Assembly (NCBI GenBank): GCA_900544465.1
Contig: UQVT01000008.1
Coordinates: 1 to 23,588 of the forward strand
DNA length: 23,588 bases
Reading direction: 5' to 3'
Origin: an uncultured Collinsella sp.
Lineage (GTDB): Bacteria; Actinomycetota; Coriobacteriia; Coriobacteriales; Coriobacteriaceae
The number at the start of each line of letters is the position of its first letter. Within the stretch, counting starts at the first letter, position 1. The translations under genes were made by a program, and so were the position numbers. The notes below the pieces were generated by a model. The model saw only the letters and a program-made list of their open reading frames with translations, did no database searches and was not told the DNA's origin. This document shows, piece by piece, positions 14,364-21,688 of the stretch.

Positions 14364-14981
14364 CTAGCAATCCCCCATCCGCTCGGGCTCCACGCACTCA
14401 ATCGCCAGGAACGCATCGGCCGAATCATCGGACAGCGCCGTTCGAACGCCGTCGCGCCAGTTCCAGCAGCGGCACACGGCGCCCGCATCATCGATGTAGG
14501 CGAGCTCGCCGGGCAGCGTCGGATCGTCCGCCTCCTCGCCAAGCGGCAAGAACGCATCGCCACCGTCGGTCACCTTCAGGCGAAGGTCTCCCTCGATCGC
14601 ATGCAGATCCTCGCCTCCCACGGGCAGCGCGTAGGTCAGCGACACCGTGTTGTAGATGTCCACCGCGGGCGTAATGTGGCCCACAGGCTTGCCCTTAAGC
14701 ACGCGCTTGAGCAAGTTCTCGATCGAGCAGCGGGCGCCCTTTTTAGTCTTGAACAGCCGGTACGCGTCGCGCCATGCCTTGACCGGCGCGTTCTCGCTGA
14801 TGGTATCGCTAGTCAGGTGGCGCTCCGCATCGATGTTGGCGCGGTCAAGCAGCGCGGCGATCGCATCCACGTCCTCTTGAGGAATCTGAGCCGTGGGCTT
14901 CATGCCCTCCACGACCACAACACCGACCGCTGCCTGCGGAAACAGCTCCCAGAATGAATCCTCGGCAATAAAGCTCTTCAT
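14364..14981 (-). CDS. B3/4-domain protein (COG3382), prematurely terminated
   Basis: The 205-aa product matches stand-alone proteins carrying the B3/B4 tRNA-editing-like domain of phenylalanyl-tRNA synthetase beta: WRDAYRLFKTKKGARCSIEN (70-89) and the stretch about 90-137 with GHITPAVDIYNTVSLTYALP (101-120), GGEDL and GDLRLKV. Such proteins may edit misacylated tRNA or bind amino acids; function is unproven. GGGAG at proper distance supports the ATG at 14981 over one at 14996. The protein ends PERMGDC at a TAG, but the frame continues with 33 more family-like codons (14262-14363), so about 14% of the original C-terminus appears lost. The core domain is intact and could still fold. Confidence 0.8.
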   Translation of the reverse strand: MKSFIAEDSFWELFPQAAVGVVVVEGMKPTAQIPQEDVDAIAALLDRANIDAERHLTSDTISENAPVKAWRDAYRLFKTKKGARCSIENLLKRVLKGKPVGHITPAVDIYNTVSLTYALPVGGEDLHAIEGDLRLKVTDGGDAFLPLGEEADDPTLPGELAYIDDAGAVCRCWNWRDGVRTALSDDSADAFLAIECVEPERMGDC

Positions 14982-15009
14982 ACGCTCTCCCTTCATTATG
15001 CACGCCCGA

Positions 15010-15040
15010 GTGAGGGCGCCTAAACAAAAAGCGCCCTCAC
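15010..15040. repeat. Hairpin upstream of the B3/4-domain gene
   Basis: GTGAGGGCGC (15010-15019) and GCGCCCTCAC (15031-15040) pair perfectly over 10 bp around CTAAACAAAAA. No T-run follows on either strand. It lies in the 5' leader of the minus-strand B3/4 gene, about 30 nt before the start codon. A smaller GTCCCC/GGGGAC pair (15090-15111) lies further upstream. Confidence 0.5.
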
Positions 15041-15156
15041 AACGGCCACCTTCAAAGTCCTACGGTGCCGTCACAAGAACGCTTGCGCTGTCCCCATCCG
15101 GAGAAGGGGACGATATGTCAGGCGTATTGTAACCCGAGTCATCCACGTGAGCAAAA

Positions 15157-15189
15157 CCACCACAAAGGTGCCTGTCCCCTTTGTGGTGG
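15157..15189. terminator. Bidirectional terminator-like hairpin, 33-nt repeat copy 6 (inverted)
   Basis: This is a perfect 12-bp stem with loop TGCCTGTCC, the reverse complement of the consensus loop. It lies 19 nt beyond the pckA stop. On the minus strand TTTT follows the stem, as expected for terminating pckA. Confidence 0.78.
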
Positions 15190-15208
15190 ATATGGACTCA
15201 CGGCGAAG

Positions 15209-16879
15209 CTAGTGGCGGAGTCCCAGCAGGCCGCGGCCGCGATGACGGGCCTCGGCGGACACCTGGGCGTGCGGGCCGGCGGCTTTGACGGACTCGGGCA
15301 GGTGCGAGTACTTCTTCTCGAAGTTCTCCTCAAACATCACCGCCAGGTTGTGCGCGGCCTCGTCGTAGCGCGCGGTGCTCTGCCAGTATTGGCGCGGCAC
15401 CAGGATGCCATCGGGCACGCCGTGGCACGTCGTGGGAATGTCGACGTTAAAGATGTCGTCGTGCACGAACTCGCTATCCTCGATGGTGCCGTCGAGGGCG
15501 CGCGCGACCAGCGAGCGCGTGTAGGCCAGCTCGATGCGATGACCCACGCCGTAGCCGCCGCCAATCCAGCCGGTGTTGACCAGGTATACGCGCGTGCGGC
15601 CGTCGGCAATGCGCTCGCCAAGCATCTTGGCGTAAACCATGGGGTCGAGCGGCATAAACGGCTCGCCGAACAGCGAAGAGAACGTGGGCGTGGGCTCGGT
15701 GACGCCGACCTCGGTGCCGGGAATCTTAGCCGTAAAGCCCGTCACAAAGTGGTACATGGCGGCATCGGCCGTCAGGCGTGAGATGGGCGGCAGCACGCCA
15801 AAAGCGTCGCAAGTCAAGAACAGCACGACACTCGGAGTGGTGCCCATGCCCTTAGTCCACGCGTTAGGAATGTGCTCCACGGGATAGGCCACGCGCGTGT
15901 TGTGCGTGATCGAGATGTCGTCGTAGTTGGGCTTGCGGTTCTCGTCGAGCACCACGTTTTCGCAGATGGCGCCAAAACGGACGGCGTTGAAGATCTCGGG
16001 CTCGTGGAAGGCGTCCAGGCCCTCGCATTTGGCGTAGCAGCCACCCTCGATGTTGAAGATGCCCATGTCAGACCAGCCGTGCTCGTCGTCGCCGATCAGC
16101 AGGCGCGTGGGGTTGGCCGAAAGCGTAGTCTTGCCGGTACCGGACAGGCCAAAGAACACGGCGGTCTCGTGCGTGACGGGGTCCATGCTGGCCGAGCAAT
16201 GCATGGGCAGCACGTCGTCCTCGACAGGCAGCAGGTAGTTCATGACACTGAAGATGGACTTTTTGATCTCGCCGGAGTAGCCGGTACCCGCGACCAAAAT
16301 CACGCGCTCCTGGAAGTTGATGACTACGGCGGCGCTGGAGTTGAGGCCCTTGATGGCAGGGTCGCACTGGTAGCCGGGTGCCGCGAGCACGCAGAAGTCG
16401 GGCTCGCCGGTGCGCGCGATTTCACGGGCGAGCGGACGGGCGAGCATTTGCTTAATGAAGAGTGCCTGGCTGGCACGCTCGCAGGCAACAAGCAGGCGAC
16501 GCGTATGGTTGCGGTCGGCGCCGGCCATGCCGCGGGTGACGAACACATCGCGCTCGTTGAGATAGTCGACGATGCCGGCTTTGATGACCTCGTAGCTTTC
16601 GACGGACAGCGGGCGGTTGACGGCGCCCCAGGCAATCTTGTCGTGGACATCGGGGGTGTCAACGATAAAGCGGTCGTTGGGCGAACGTCCGGTACGCTCC
16701 CCCGTCTCGATCACCAGCGCGCCGTTGGATGCCATGCGGCCTTCGTTGCGGCGGATGGCATGCTCGACGAGCTCTGCCGCCGGCAGGTCCACCAGCAGAC
16801 GGGGTTGATTCTCGGCGGGATCTTCAACGAGCGTAATACCAAAGTTGGACAGAACTTCTGCAGGGGTAACACCAGGCAT
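15209..16879 (-). CDS. pckA: Phosphoenolpyruvate carboxykinase (ATP)
   Basis: The enzyme interconverts oxaloacetate plus ATP with PEP plus CO2 and ADP. In fermenters it may run toward oxaloacetate and succinate rather than gluconeogenesis. The 556-aa product has GERTGRSPNDRF (60-71), the PEPCK P-loop GLSGTGKTTLS (244-254), the metal-binding LIGDDEHGW (261-269) and FNIEGGCYAK (275-284), which mark the ATP-dependent class. It is slightly longer than the usual 530-540 aa because of a basic C-terminal tail (AEARHRGRGLLGLRH). AAAGGAGG before the ATG at 16879 fixes the start. Upstream are two palindromes that could be operators (16921-16936, 16954-16969), and downstream is a hairpin repeat. Confidence 0.97.
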   Translation of the reverse strand: MPGVTPAEVLSNFGITLVEDPAENQPRLLVDLPAAELVEHAIRRNEGRMASNGALVIETGERTGRSPNDRFIVDTPDVHDKIAWGAVNRPLSVESYEVIKAGIVDYLNERDVFVTRGMAGADRNHTRRLLVACERASQALFIKQMLARPLAREIARTGEPDFCVLAAPGYQCDPAIKGLNSSAAVVINFQERVILVAGTGYSGEIKKSIFSVMNYLLPVEDDVLPMHCSASMDPVTHETAVFFGLSGTGKTTLSANPTRLLIGDDEHGWSDMGIFNIEGGCYAKCEGLDAFHEPEIFNAVRFGAICENVVLDENRKPNYDDISITHNTRVAYPVEHIPNAWTKGMGTTPSVVLFLTCDAFGVLPPISRLTADAAMYHFVTGFTAKIPGTEVGVTEPTPTFSSLFGEPFMPLDPMVYAKMLGERIADGRTRVYLVNTGWIGGGYGVGHRIELAYTRSLVARALDGTIEDSEFVHDDIFNVDIPTTCHGVPDGILVPRQYWQSTARYDEAAHNLAVMFEENFEKKYSHLPESVKAAGPHAQVSAEARHRGRGLLGLRH

Positions 16880-16920
16880 GGGGCCTCCTTTAAAAACGCG
16901 ACACGTTGACGCGACGCGCA

Positions 16921-16936
16921 CTTTACTCACGTAAAG
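16921..16936. promoter_or_regulatory. Inverted repeat in the pckA leader region
   Basis: CTTTAC and GTAAAG form a perfect 6-4-6 inverted repeat around TCAC, 42 bp before the pckA start codon. Its position and symmetry are operator-like. A promoter box cannot be placed with confidence (TTGCAT near 16955 is a possible -35). Confidence 0.35.
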
Positions 16937-16953
16937 CCCGTTGTACCCGATAT

Positions 16954-16969
16954 GCAAAAACGTTTTTGC
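16954..16969. promoter_or_regulatory. 16-bp perfect palindrome resembling a LacI-family operator, upstream of pckA
   Basis: GCAAAAACGTTTTTGC is fully self-complementary with a central CG, the layout of LacI/PurR/CcpA-type operators. It lies 75 bp before the pckA ATG. The lack of any spacer favours a dimeric DNA-binding site over an RNA hairpin. No LacI-family gene is in the window. Confidence 0.45.
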
Positions 16970-17018
16970 GGCAAGGGCGGCAAGCCCGCCCAACGGTCAA
17001 AAATCGCAGGCAAGCGGC

Positions 17019-17060
17019 CTAGTCATTGGGGACGCTTTTAAACGACTAGTCATTGGGGAC
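17019..17060 (+). repeat. Tandem CTAGTCATTGGGGAC direct repeats
   Basis: The 15-mer CTAGTCATTGGGGAC occurs at 17019-17033 and again at 17046-17060, followed by similar GCTTTT and ACTCTT tails. It forms the left part of a repeat cluster between pckA and the lactate permease. Confidence 0.75.
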
Positions 17061-17094
17061 ACTCTTGAACAGACAACATTCAAGGAGTGTCCCC
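17055..17094. repeat. Inverted repeat GGGGACACTC...GAGTGTCCCC
   Basis: The arm 17055-17069 pairs with 17079-17094 with one bulged base, around a 9-nt loop. The right arm GGAGTGTCCC recurs at 4250-4259 next to another gene's stop codon. Confidence 0.7.
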
Positions 17095-17100
17095 AGATGC

Positions 17101-17156
17101 CGGCACTTAGGGACGTTCCCAAAGTGCCGGCACATAAGGAACGTCCCTAAGTGCCG
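17101..17156. repeat. Nested long hairpin immediately after the lactate permease stop
   Basis: CGGCACTTAGGGACGTTCC (17101-17119) pairs perfectly with 17138-17156 (19 bp). The loop contains the perfect palindrome GTGCCGGCAC (17124-17133), giving a stem within a stem. It starts 1 nt from the permease stop codon, and 30 nt of it recur exactly at 4257-4286. It may stop transcription or protect the 3' end, although no U-tract follows. Confidence 0.8.
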
Positions 17157-17157
17157 A

Positions 17158-18729
17158 CTACAGCGGCAGGCCTTGGCCGAGCATGGCTATGGCGCTCATC
17201 AGGACCAGCATGCCGGCGGCGTAGGGCAGGACGGCGCCCAGGAGTTCGGCATCCTTACCGCGCACGAGCACGGCGGCAAGACCAATGGCGAGGGTCTGCG
17301 GCGAGATCATCTTACCGGCGGCGACGCCCAGGGCGTTCAACGCGACCATCCAGTAGTCGCTCACACCCAGCGCAGTGGCAGCCTGGCTCTGAATGGGGCC
17401 AAACAGCATGCCCGAGGACGTGCCCGAGCCGGTCACAAACGCACCGACTGCGCCGATCCACGGAGCAAGAATCGGGTACAGCCCACCGGCGACGGCGATG
17501 CAGAACGCGCTGATCGAAGAGATCATGCCCGCATAGCCCATCACCTTGGCACAGCCCAGCACCGAAAGCATCGTGATCACCGTCGGCATCATCTGCTTCA
17601 CAGTCGCGGCCAGCACCTCGCCCATCATGCGTGGCGAAGCACCCTGAATGGCACCGCCGACAAACGCCGCCAGGAAAATCCAGACGCCTGGCGTGTTGAT
17701 CCACGAAAACGTAAGCATACCGGGATTCTCACCGCAATACACCTGCACATGGCTCGCAAACGGCGCGAGCGCAGCATGTACAGCGGGCACCAGATTAGAC
17801 GTGCCCAGCAGCAACACAAAGATCAGGATGAAGCACGACCAGGCCGAAAGCGCCGACTTAACGGTGAGCTTCTCCCCCGCCTCGATATTCATGTGAAAGC
17901 GTGCGTCCAGATGCCCCGACTTCTCGGCACGCATGGCAAGCGCAGCTGTCAGCGCGAGCGAAACGATGGATCCTACGACCACGGCCAGCTCGGGGCCCAC
18001 AAACATGGCAACGACCAGAGCCGCGCCGACAAACGACACGCCGGAGAGCAACGCCACGCCGGCAACACCGTGCAGACGCTCGCCCACACTCGCGGCATTG
18101 CCCTGGTCATCGGCAACACGGCCCGCAACCAGCACAATAAATAGCGGCATCACCACAAAGAACGGTGCGAGCTGCACCAGCTGAACGGTCGCTAGGTGAA
18201 GGGAATCCAAACCCACCAGGTCGGCAACGGACACCGTGGGGATGCCGATGGAGCCGTAGGGCGTGGGCACGCCGTTGGCCAGCAGGCAGATGAGCACGGC
18301 AGGCACGGCCTCAAAGCCCAGGCCCGCGAGCATGCCGGCGGGAATGGCGACAGCGGTACCGAAGCCGGCCATGCCCTCCATAAAGCCACCGAAGCACCAA
18401 GCCACGAGCAGCGCCAGCAGACGGCGGTCGCTGCTGATGGAGGTGATCATGCTGCCGATCACGTCCATGGCGCCCGTACGAACGCACAGGTTATACGTGA
18501 ACACCGCGGCGATGATCACCAGGACGATGGGCCACAGAGCCATCAAAAAACCTTCGAGCGAGGCGGTCGCGATCTGCGCTGCCGGCAGGTGCCACCATGC
18601 GAAGGCAAGCAAGCACGAAAGGACAAACGATCCGATAGCGGCCTTCCAAGCTGGCCATTTAAAGCACAGCAGCATCACGACCAGCCAAATAATCGGCACA
18701 AGAGCCAGTAAGAATGCGGCGACGTCCAT
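17158..18729 (-). CDS. lctP: L-lactate permease (LctP family)
   Basis: This 523-aa integral membrane protein belongs to the LctP/LldP family, which couples lactate (or glycolate) movement to protons. Hydrophobic helices run almost without break from residue 5 to 520, about 12-14 segments. Diagnostic loops are GGFMEGMAGFGT (114-125), a PTPYGSIGIPT segment (about 155-166), and VTGSGTSSGMLFGP near the C-terminal third. AAGGAG about 11 nt before the ATG supports the start. No lactate dehydrogenase gene is adjacent. Next to pckA it suggests organic-acid traffic into central metabolism. Whether it imports or exports lactate cannot be decided. Its 3' end abuts the nested hairpin repeat. Confidence 0.94.
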   Translation of the reverse strand: MDVAAFLLALVPIIWLVVMLLCFKWPAWKAAIGSFVLSCLLAFAWWHLPAAQIATASLEGFLMALWPIVLVIIAAVFTYNLCVRTGAMDVIGSMITSISSDRRLLALLVAWCFGGFMEGMAGFGTAVAIPAGMLAGLGFEAVPAVLICLLANGVPTPYGSIGIPTVSVADLVGLDSLHLATVQLVQLAPFFVVMPLFIVLVAGRVADDQGNAASVGERLHGVAGVALLSGVSFVGAALVVAMFVGPELAVVVGSIVSLALTAALAMRAEKSGHLDARFHMNIEAGEKLTVKSALSAWSCFILIFVLLLGTSNLVPAVHAALAPFASHVQVYCGENPGMLTFSWINTPGVWIFLAAFVGGAIQGASPRMMGEVLAATVKQMMPTVITMLSVLGCAKVMGYAGMISSISAFCIAVAGGLYPILAPWIGAVGAFVTGSGTSSGMLFGPIQSQAATALGVSDYWMVALNALGVAAGKMISPQTLAIGLAAVLVRGKDAELLGAVLPYAAGMLVLMSAIAMLGQGLPL

Positions 18730-18833
18730 AGGTAGAAGCTCCTTGGTACCGCGTGGGCGGCATCGGGGGTGTCACAAAACTTCAACAGGATACCGCACGT
18801 TTACCGACAAATTACAGCCGCCCGCCGAAATTA

Positions 18834-18881
18834 TTGAACAATCCGTTCAAAAACACGAGCGAACACCGTCGCGTCTATACT
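18834..18881 (+). promoter_or_regulatory. Inverted repeat and -10 box in the lctP/flippase divergent gap
   Basis: TTGAACaatccGTTCAA (18834-18850) is a perfect 6-5-6 inverted repeat of operator type. TATACT at 18876-18881 is a good -10 for the flippase gene, about 28 nt before its start, though no clear -35 is seen. The position could allow a repressor or activator to affect both divergent genes. Confidence 0.4.
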
Positions 18882-18909
18882 AAAGCGCAGCAATAGAAAG
18901 GACTCCGCT

Positions 18910-20490
18910 TTGAGTATCACGCCCCTCGATAGCATTCGCCGCGCCATCGCCCGCCGCAACGGCACCTCCAACCCCGCTGCATCGAAGGACGGCGCCGCGA
19001 AGGCCCAGGGCGGCCGCATCGAGAACGGCCTCTTCCCTGCCTCGCACACTGCCGAGGAACTCGCACGCATCCAAGAGCTGAGTCAGCGCAACGCCGGCGG
19101 GCCCGATAGCAGCCAAGCCACACGTCGCCGGCGCGAACGCGATCGCAAGCCCGGCCCCGTCCGCCGCATGGTCAACGCTTGGTGGAACCGTCTGCTCGGC
19201 GCCGTCTACGGCGGCGGCTTCTCCATGCAGGAAGCGGAATACGAGGAGCACGCCACCAGTCACGACTATCTTTGGAACACCCTGGGCACCGCCGTATGGG
19301 GCATGGCGTTTCCGCTGCTCACCATTGTGTCGACGCAGCTCGTGGGCGCCGAGGAGGCCGGCAAGTTCTCCATCGCCTTTGTTACCGGCACGCTCATCAT
19401 GATCGCGTGCAACTACGGCGTGCGCAACTTTCAGGTCTCGGACATCGACGAAAAAACCTCCTTCGCCTCCTACCAGCTCAACCGTTGGCTTTGCGGAGCG
19501 CTCGCACTAGGATGCGGCCTCACGTACAGCAGCGCACGCGGCTACGATGCGCAGATGGCCACGATCGGCCTGGGCGTCTACCTCTATAAGGTGATCGACG
19601 GCATCGCCGACGTGTACGAGGGCCGCCTGCAGCAGGCCGACAAGCTCTATTTGGCCGGCATGAGCCAAACGCTGCGTTCCGCCGGCGTCATCGCGGTCTT
19701 TAGCGTGGCACTGTTCCTCACGCGCAGCATGCCCATCGCGGCCATGGCCATGGGCATCGCCGCGATTGCCTCGCTCGTGCTGGTCACCGCCCCGCTCGCC
19801 CTGCTCGAGACCGAAAAATCACGCCGCATGAGCCTGCGCGAGGCTGGCCACCTGTTTATCCAGTGCGCCCCGCTCTTTGGCGCACTGTTCCTGTTTAACC
19901 TTATCGAGAGCATGCCCAAGTTCGTGATGGAAGGCGCGCTGGCCTACAAGTATCAGCTGTACTTTAATGCCCTGTTCTTTCCGGCGCAGGGAATTTTGTT
20001 GAGCATTGGATTTATCTATAAACCGCAGCTCCTGCGTCTGTCGAGCATTTGGGCGAATCCGCGCAAGCGTCGCCGCTTTGACCTGATTATTGTTGCCGTT
20101 ATGGCGCTGATCGTGGTCATCACCGGCGTGTGCGCCGCATTTATGGCAGGTCCCGGTATTCCCCTCATGAGCTTTATGTACGGTCTCAGCTTTGAACGCT
20201 ACCGTACGCTGGCGCTGCTGATGGTCGTCGCCGGCGGCGTCACCGCGGCCATCGACTTTATCTACGCCATCATCACGGTGCTGCGCCACGCTGGAGATGT
20301 CACCAAGATCTACCTGATCTGCTTTGCCGTGAGCGTGGTGCTCCCGGTGATTCTGATCAATCTGCTCGGCCTGATGGGCGCCGTCGTGAGCTACCTAGCC
20401 ATCATGGCCCTACTGCTGGTACTGTTGATTATCGAGTACGCCCACATCCGCCAACGCATAGAGAGGGACCGGAATCCGTACGGCGCCTAA
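18910..20490 (+). CDS. Polysaccharide/lipid-linked oligosaccharide flippase-like membrane protein, TTG start
   Basis: The 526-aa protein has a long hydrophilic N-terminus (1-118) that is Arg-rich (TRRRRERDRK, 71-80), then about 12-14 transmembrane segments from residue 120 to about 510, in the pattern of MOP-superfamily Wzx-type exporters. A short basic C-terminal tail follows. Such proteins move lipid-linked sugars across the membrane. The start is TTG at 18910: AAAGGA lies 7 nt upstream, -10 TATACT is correctly placed, and MSITPLDSIRRAIA is a plausible opening. No ATG nearby competes. It has no glycosyltransferase neighbours, so the substrate is unknown. The long basic cytosolic extension is unusual and may bind a partner or the membrane. 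Confidence 0.78.
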   Translation: MSITPLDSIRRAIARRNGTSNPAASKDGAAKAQGGRIENGLFPASHTAEELARIQELSQRNAGGPDSSQATRRRRERDRKPGPVRRMVNAWWNRLLGAVYGGGFSMQEAEYEEHATSHDYLWNTLGTAVWGMAFPLLTIVSTQLVGAEEAGKFSIAFVTGTLIMIACNYGVRNFQVSDIDEKTSFASYQLNRWLCGALALGCGLTYSSARGYDAQMATIGLGVYLYKVIDGIADVYEGRLQQADKLYLAGMSQTLRSAGVIAVFSVALFLTRSMPIAAMAMGIAAIASLVLVTAPLALLETEKSRRMSLREAGHLFIQCAPLFGALFLFNLIESMPKFVMEGALAYKYQLYFNALFFPAQGILLSIGFIYKPQLLRLSSIWANPRKRRRFDLIIVAVMALIVVITGVCAAFMAGPGIPLMSFMYGLSFERYRTLALLMVVAGGVTAAIDFIYAIITVLRHAGDVTKIYLICFAVSVVLPVILINLLGLMGAVVSYLAIMALLLVLLIIEYAHIRQRIERDRNPYGA

Positions 20491-20560
20491 TTGCGGCGAT
20501 GGGAGAAGCTAATTTGCGGTGGAATCACCCCGGCTGGAGTCTCGTTGCGGACACGCAAAA

Positions 20561-20683
20561 CTAAGTGAGTAGACTTTTACCGAATCCCGGACCACACCGA
20601 CAAAGCACAAGTCCGTGACCAGCGGTTTTATTGAGGCAAATATGTTGGGTGCTCGGCATTTCCAAAAAAGTCTACTCACTTAG
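20561..20683. mobile_element. MITE-like element with 18-bp perfect terminal inverted repeats
   Basis: CTAAGTGAGTAGACTTTT (20561-20578) is the exact reverse complement of 20666-20683, enclosing 87 nt that encode no convincing protein. Total length is 123 bp. I see no clear target-site duplication (flanks end in CAAAA and start with CCAGC), so transposition is unproven. It fills most of the non-coding gap 20491-20798, which also holds the CCCCGTCCC repeat and no gene. Confidence 0.6.
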
Positions 20684-20699
20684 CCAGCGGGCAGCCAAA

Positions 20700-20730
20700 T
20701 GATTATTTAATCCCCGTCCCTGAAAAATCA
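20700..20730. repeat. Palindromic repeat with CCCCGTCCC core, copy 2
   Basis: TGATTATT and AAAAATCA flank a loop containing AATCCCCGTCCCTG, closely matching the element at 7947-7976. One arm position is mismatched. It lies between the flippase and phosphoesterase genes, 68 nt beyond the phosphoesterase stop. Confidence 0.65.
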
Positions 20731-20798
20731 ATTTGCGGGCAGAAGGGCAAAAGTAGTCAAAAAAGGCCCCGTCCAAAATTAGCTACCCCTTGCACCGA

Positions 20799-21638
20799 TT
20801 ATTCGCCCGGGTTGATATTCGCGTAGAACTCCGCCCCATCATCGAGCCGCAGGATGCCCACGCGACCGAACTCGGAGCCGGTGGCGGCGGCGCAATCGAT
20901 ATCGATGCGATCGGGCACGCCGGCAGTGTCCTCGCCGCCCAAGCGCACGATCTGCCCTCGTCCCGATTCCTCATCGAGCCCCGCAAGACCACCGACCTCG
21001 CAATAACGCCCGAGCGACACCGTTGGCGTGTGGCCACTCACCACGACCGAACCCTTGCCCTCGGCAGAAAGCAGCCCCGTCGGGGCATCCCAATAGCCAT
21101 GGCGAATCCAGAGCAAGTCATCGGACGACTGTACGGCGAGCATTTGCTGCAGCAGCTCGCGATCGGCATCGACCGCTCCCCTGCCGTCGCCGCAATCGAC
21201 ACCATGCTCAAGCAAAAACGCACGCGCCGCCTCGGTCTGAATGCCGGCGTGCACCAGCAGGTACGGCCGCTCGGCAGTCTCGACCACCGCGTAGAGCGGC
21301 AGCGCGGCCATCCATCGCACGAGCTCCTCGTATGCCTCAAATTCCATGTCGTTGAGCTGCTCGCGCGTCGTCCAGCCACCGTTGATATCCCAGGTCTCGG
21401 CATCGAGCGGATCCTGGCCAATGATGGCATCGAGCATGATCTGCTCGTGATTGCCCTTGAGCACGCGGGCGTTGGGCAGCGAGCGCACGAGCTTAATAAC
21501 ACCGACCGGATCGGGCCCGCGATCGATCATGTCGCCCAGCACGTACAGTGTGTCGTCGGACGTCAACGAGATCTTAGACAGGGCCTCGTCAAGCGCACGC
21601 ACGTGCCCGTGAGCGTCAGATGTCACATAGATCGCCAT
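20799..21638 (-). CDS. Metallophosphoesterase (PPP-type Ser/Thr phosphatase or Ap4A hydrolase-like)
   Basis: The 279-aa soluble protein has the complete calcineurin-like metal site: SDAHGH (7-12; D8, H10), GDMIDRGPDP (35-44; D36, D39), KGNHEQ (61-66; N63, H64), H130 in LVHAGI and H203 in SGHTP. The arrangement is that of the small bacterial PPP family, which includes protein phosphatases and symmetrical diadenosine tetraphosphatases; substrate cannot be fixed from motifs. AGGAGAGG upstream of the ATG supports the start. A plausible promoter lies 76-104 nt upstream, and the gene diverges from the antiporter. Downstream is non-coding repeat DNA. Confidence 0.9.
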   Translation of the reverse strand: MAIYVTSDAHGHVRALDEALSKISLTSDDTLYVLGDMIDRGPDPVGVIKLVRSLPNARVLKGNHEQIMLDAIIGQDPLDAETWDINGGWTTREQLNDMEFEAYEELVRWMAALPLYAVVETAERPYLLVHAGIQTEAARAFLLEHGVDCGDGRGAVDADRELLQQMLAVQSSDDLLWIRHGYWDAPTGLLSAEGKGSVVVSGHTPTVSLGRYCEVGGLAGLDEESGRGQIVRLGGEDTAGVPDRIDIDCAAATGSEFGRVGILRLDDGAEFYANINPGE

Positions 21639-21688
21639 GGTACGCCTCTCCTTGCATTGCGGCCGAAGCCCGGCGCCGCAACTAAAAC

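Noticed and set aside
663..15189. CRISPR array
   Set aside because: The repeats are spaced by whole genes, not by short uniform spacers, and no cas genes are present.
18150..18165. CACCACAAAG inside lctP, similar to the 33-nt repeat arm
   Set aside because: Only ten bases match, the second arm and loop are absent, and it is within conserved coding sequence.
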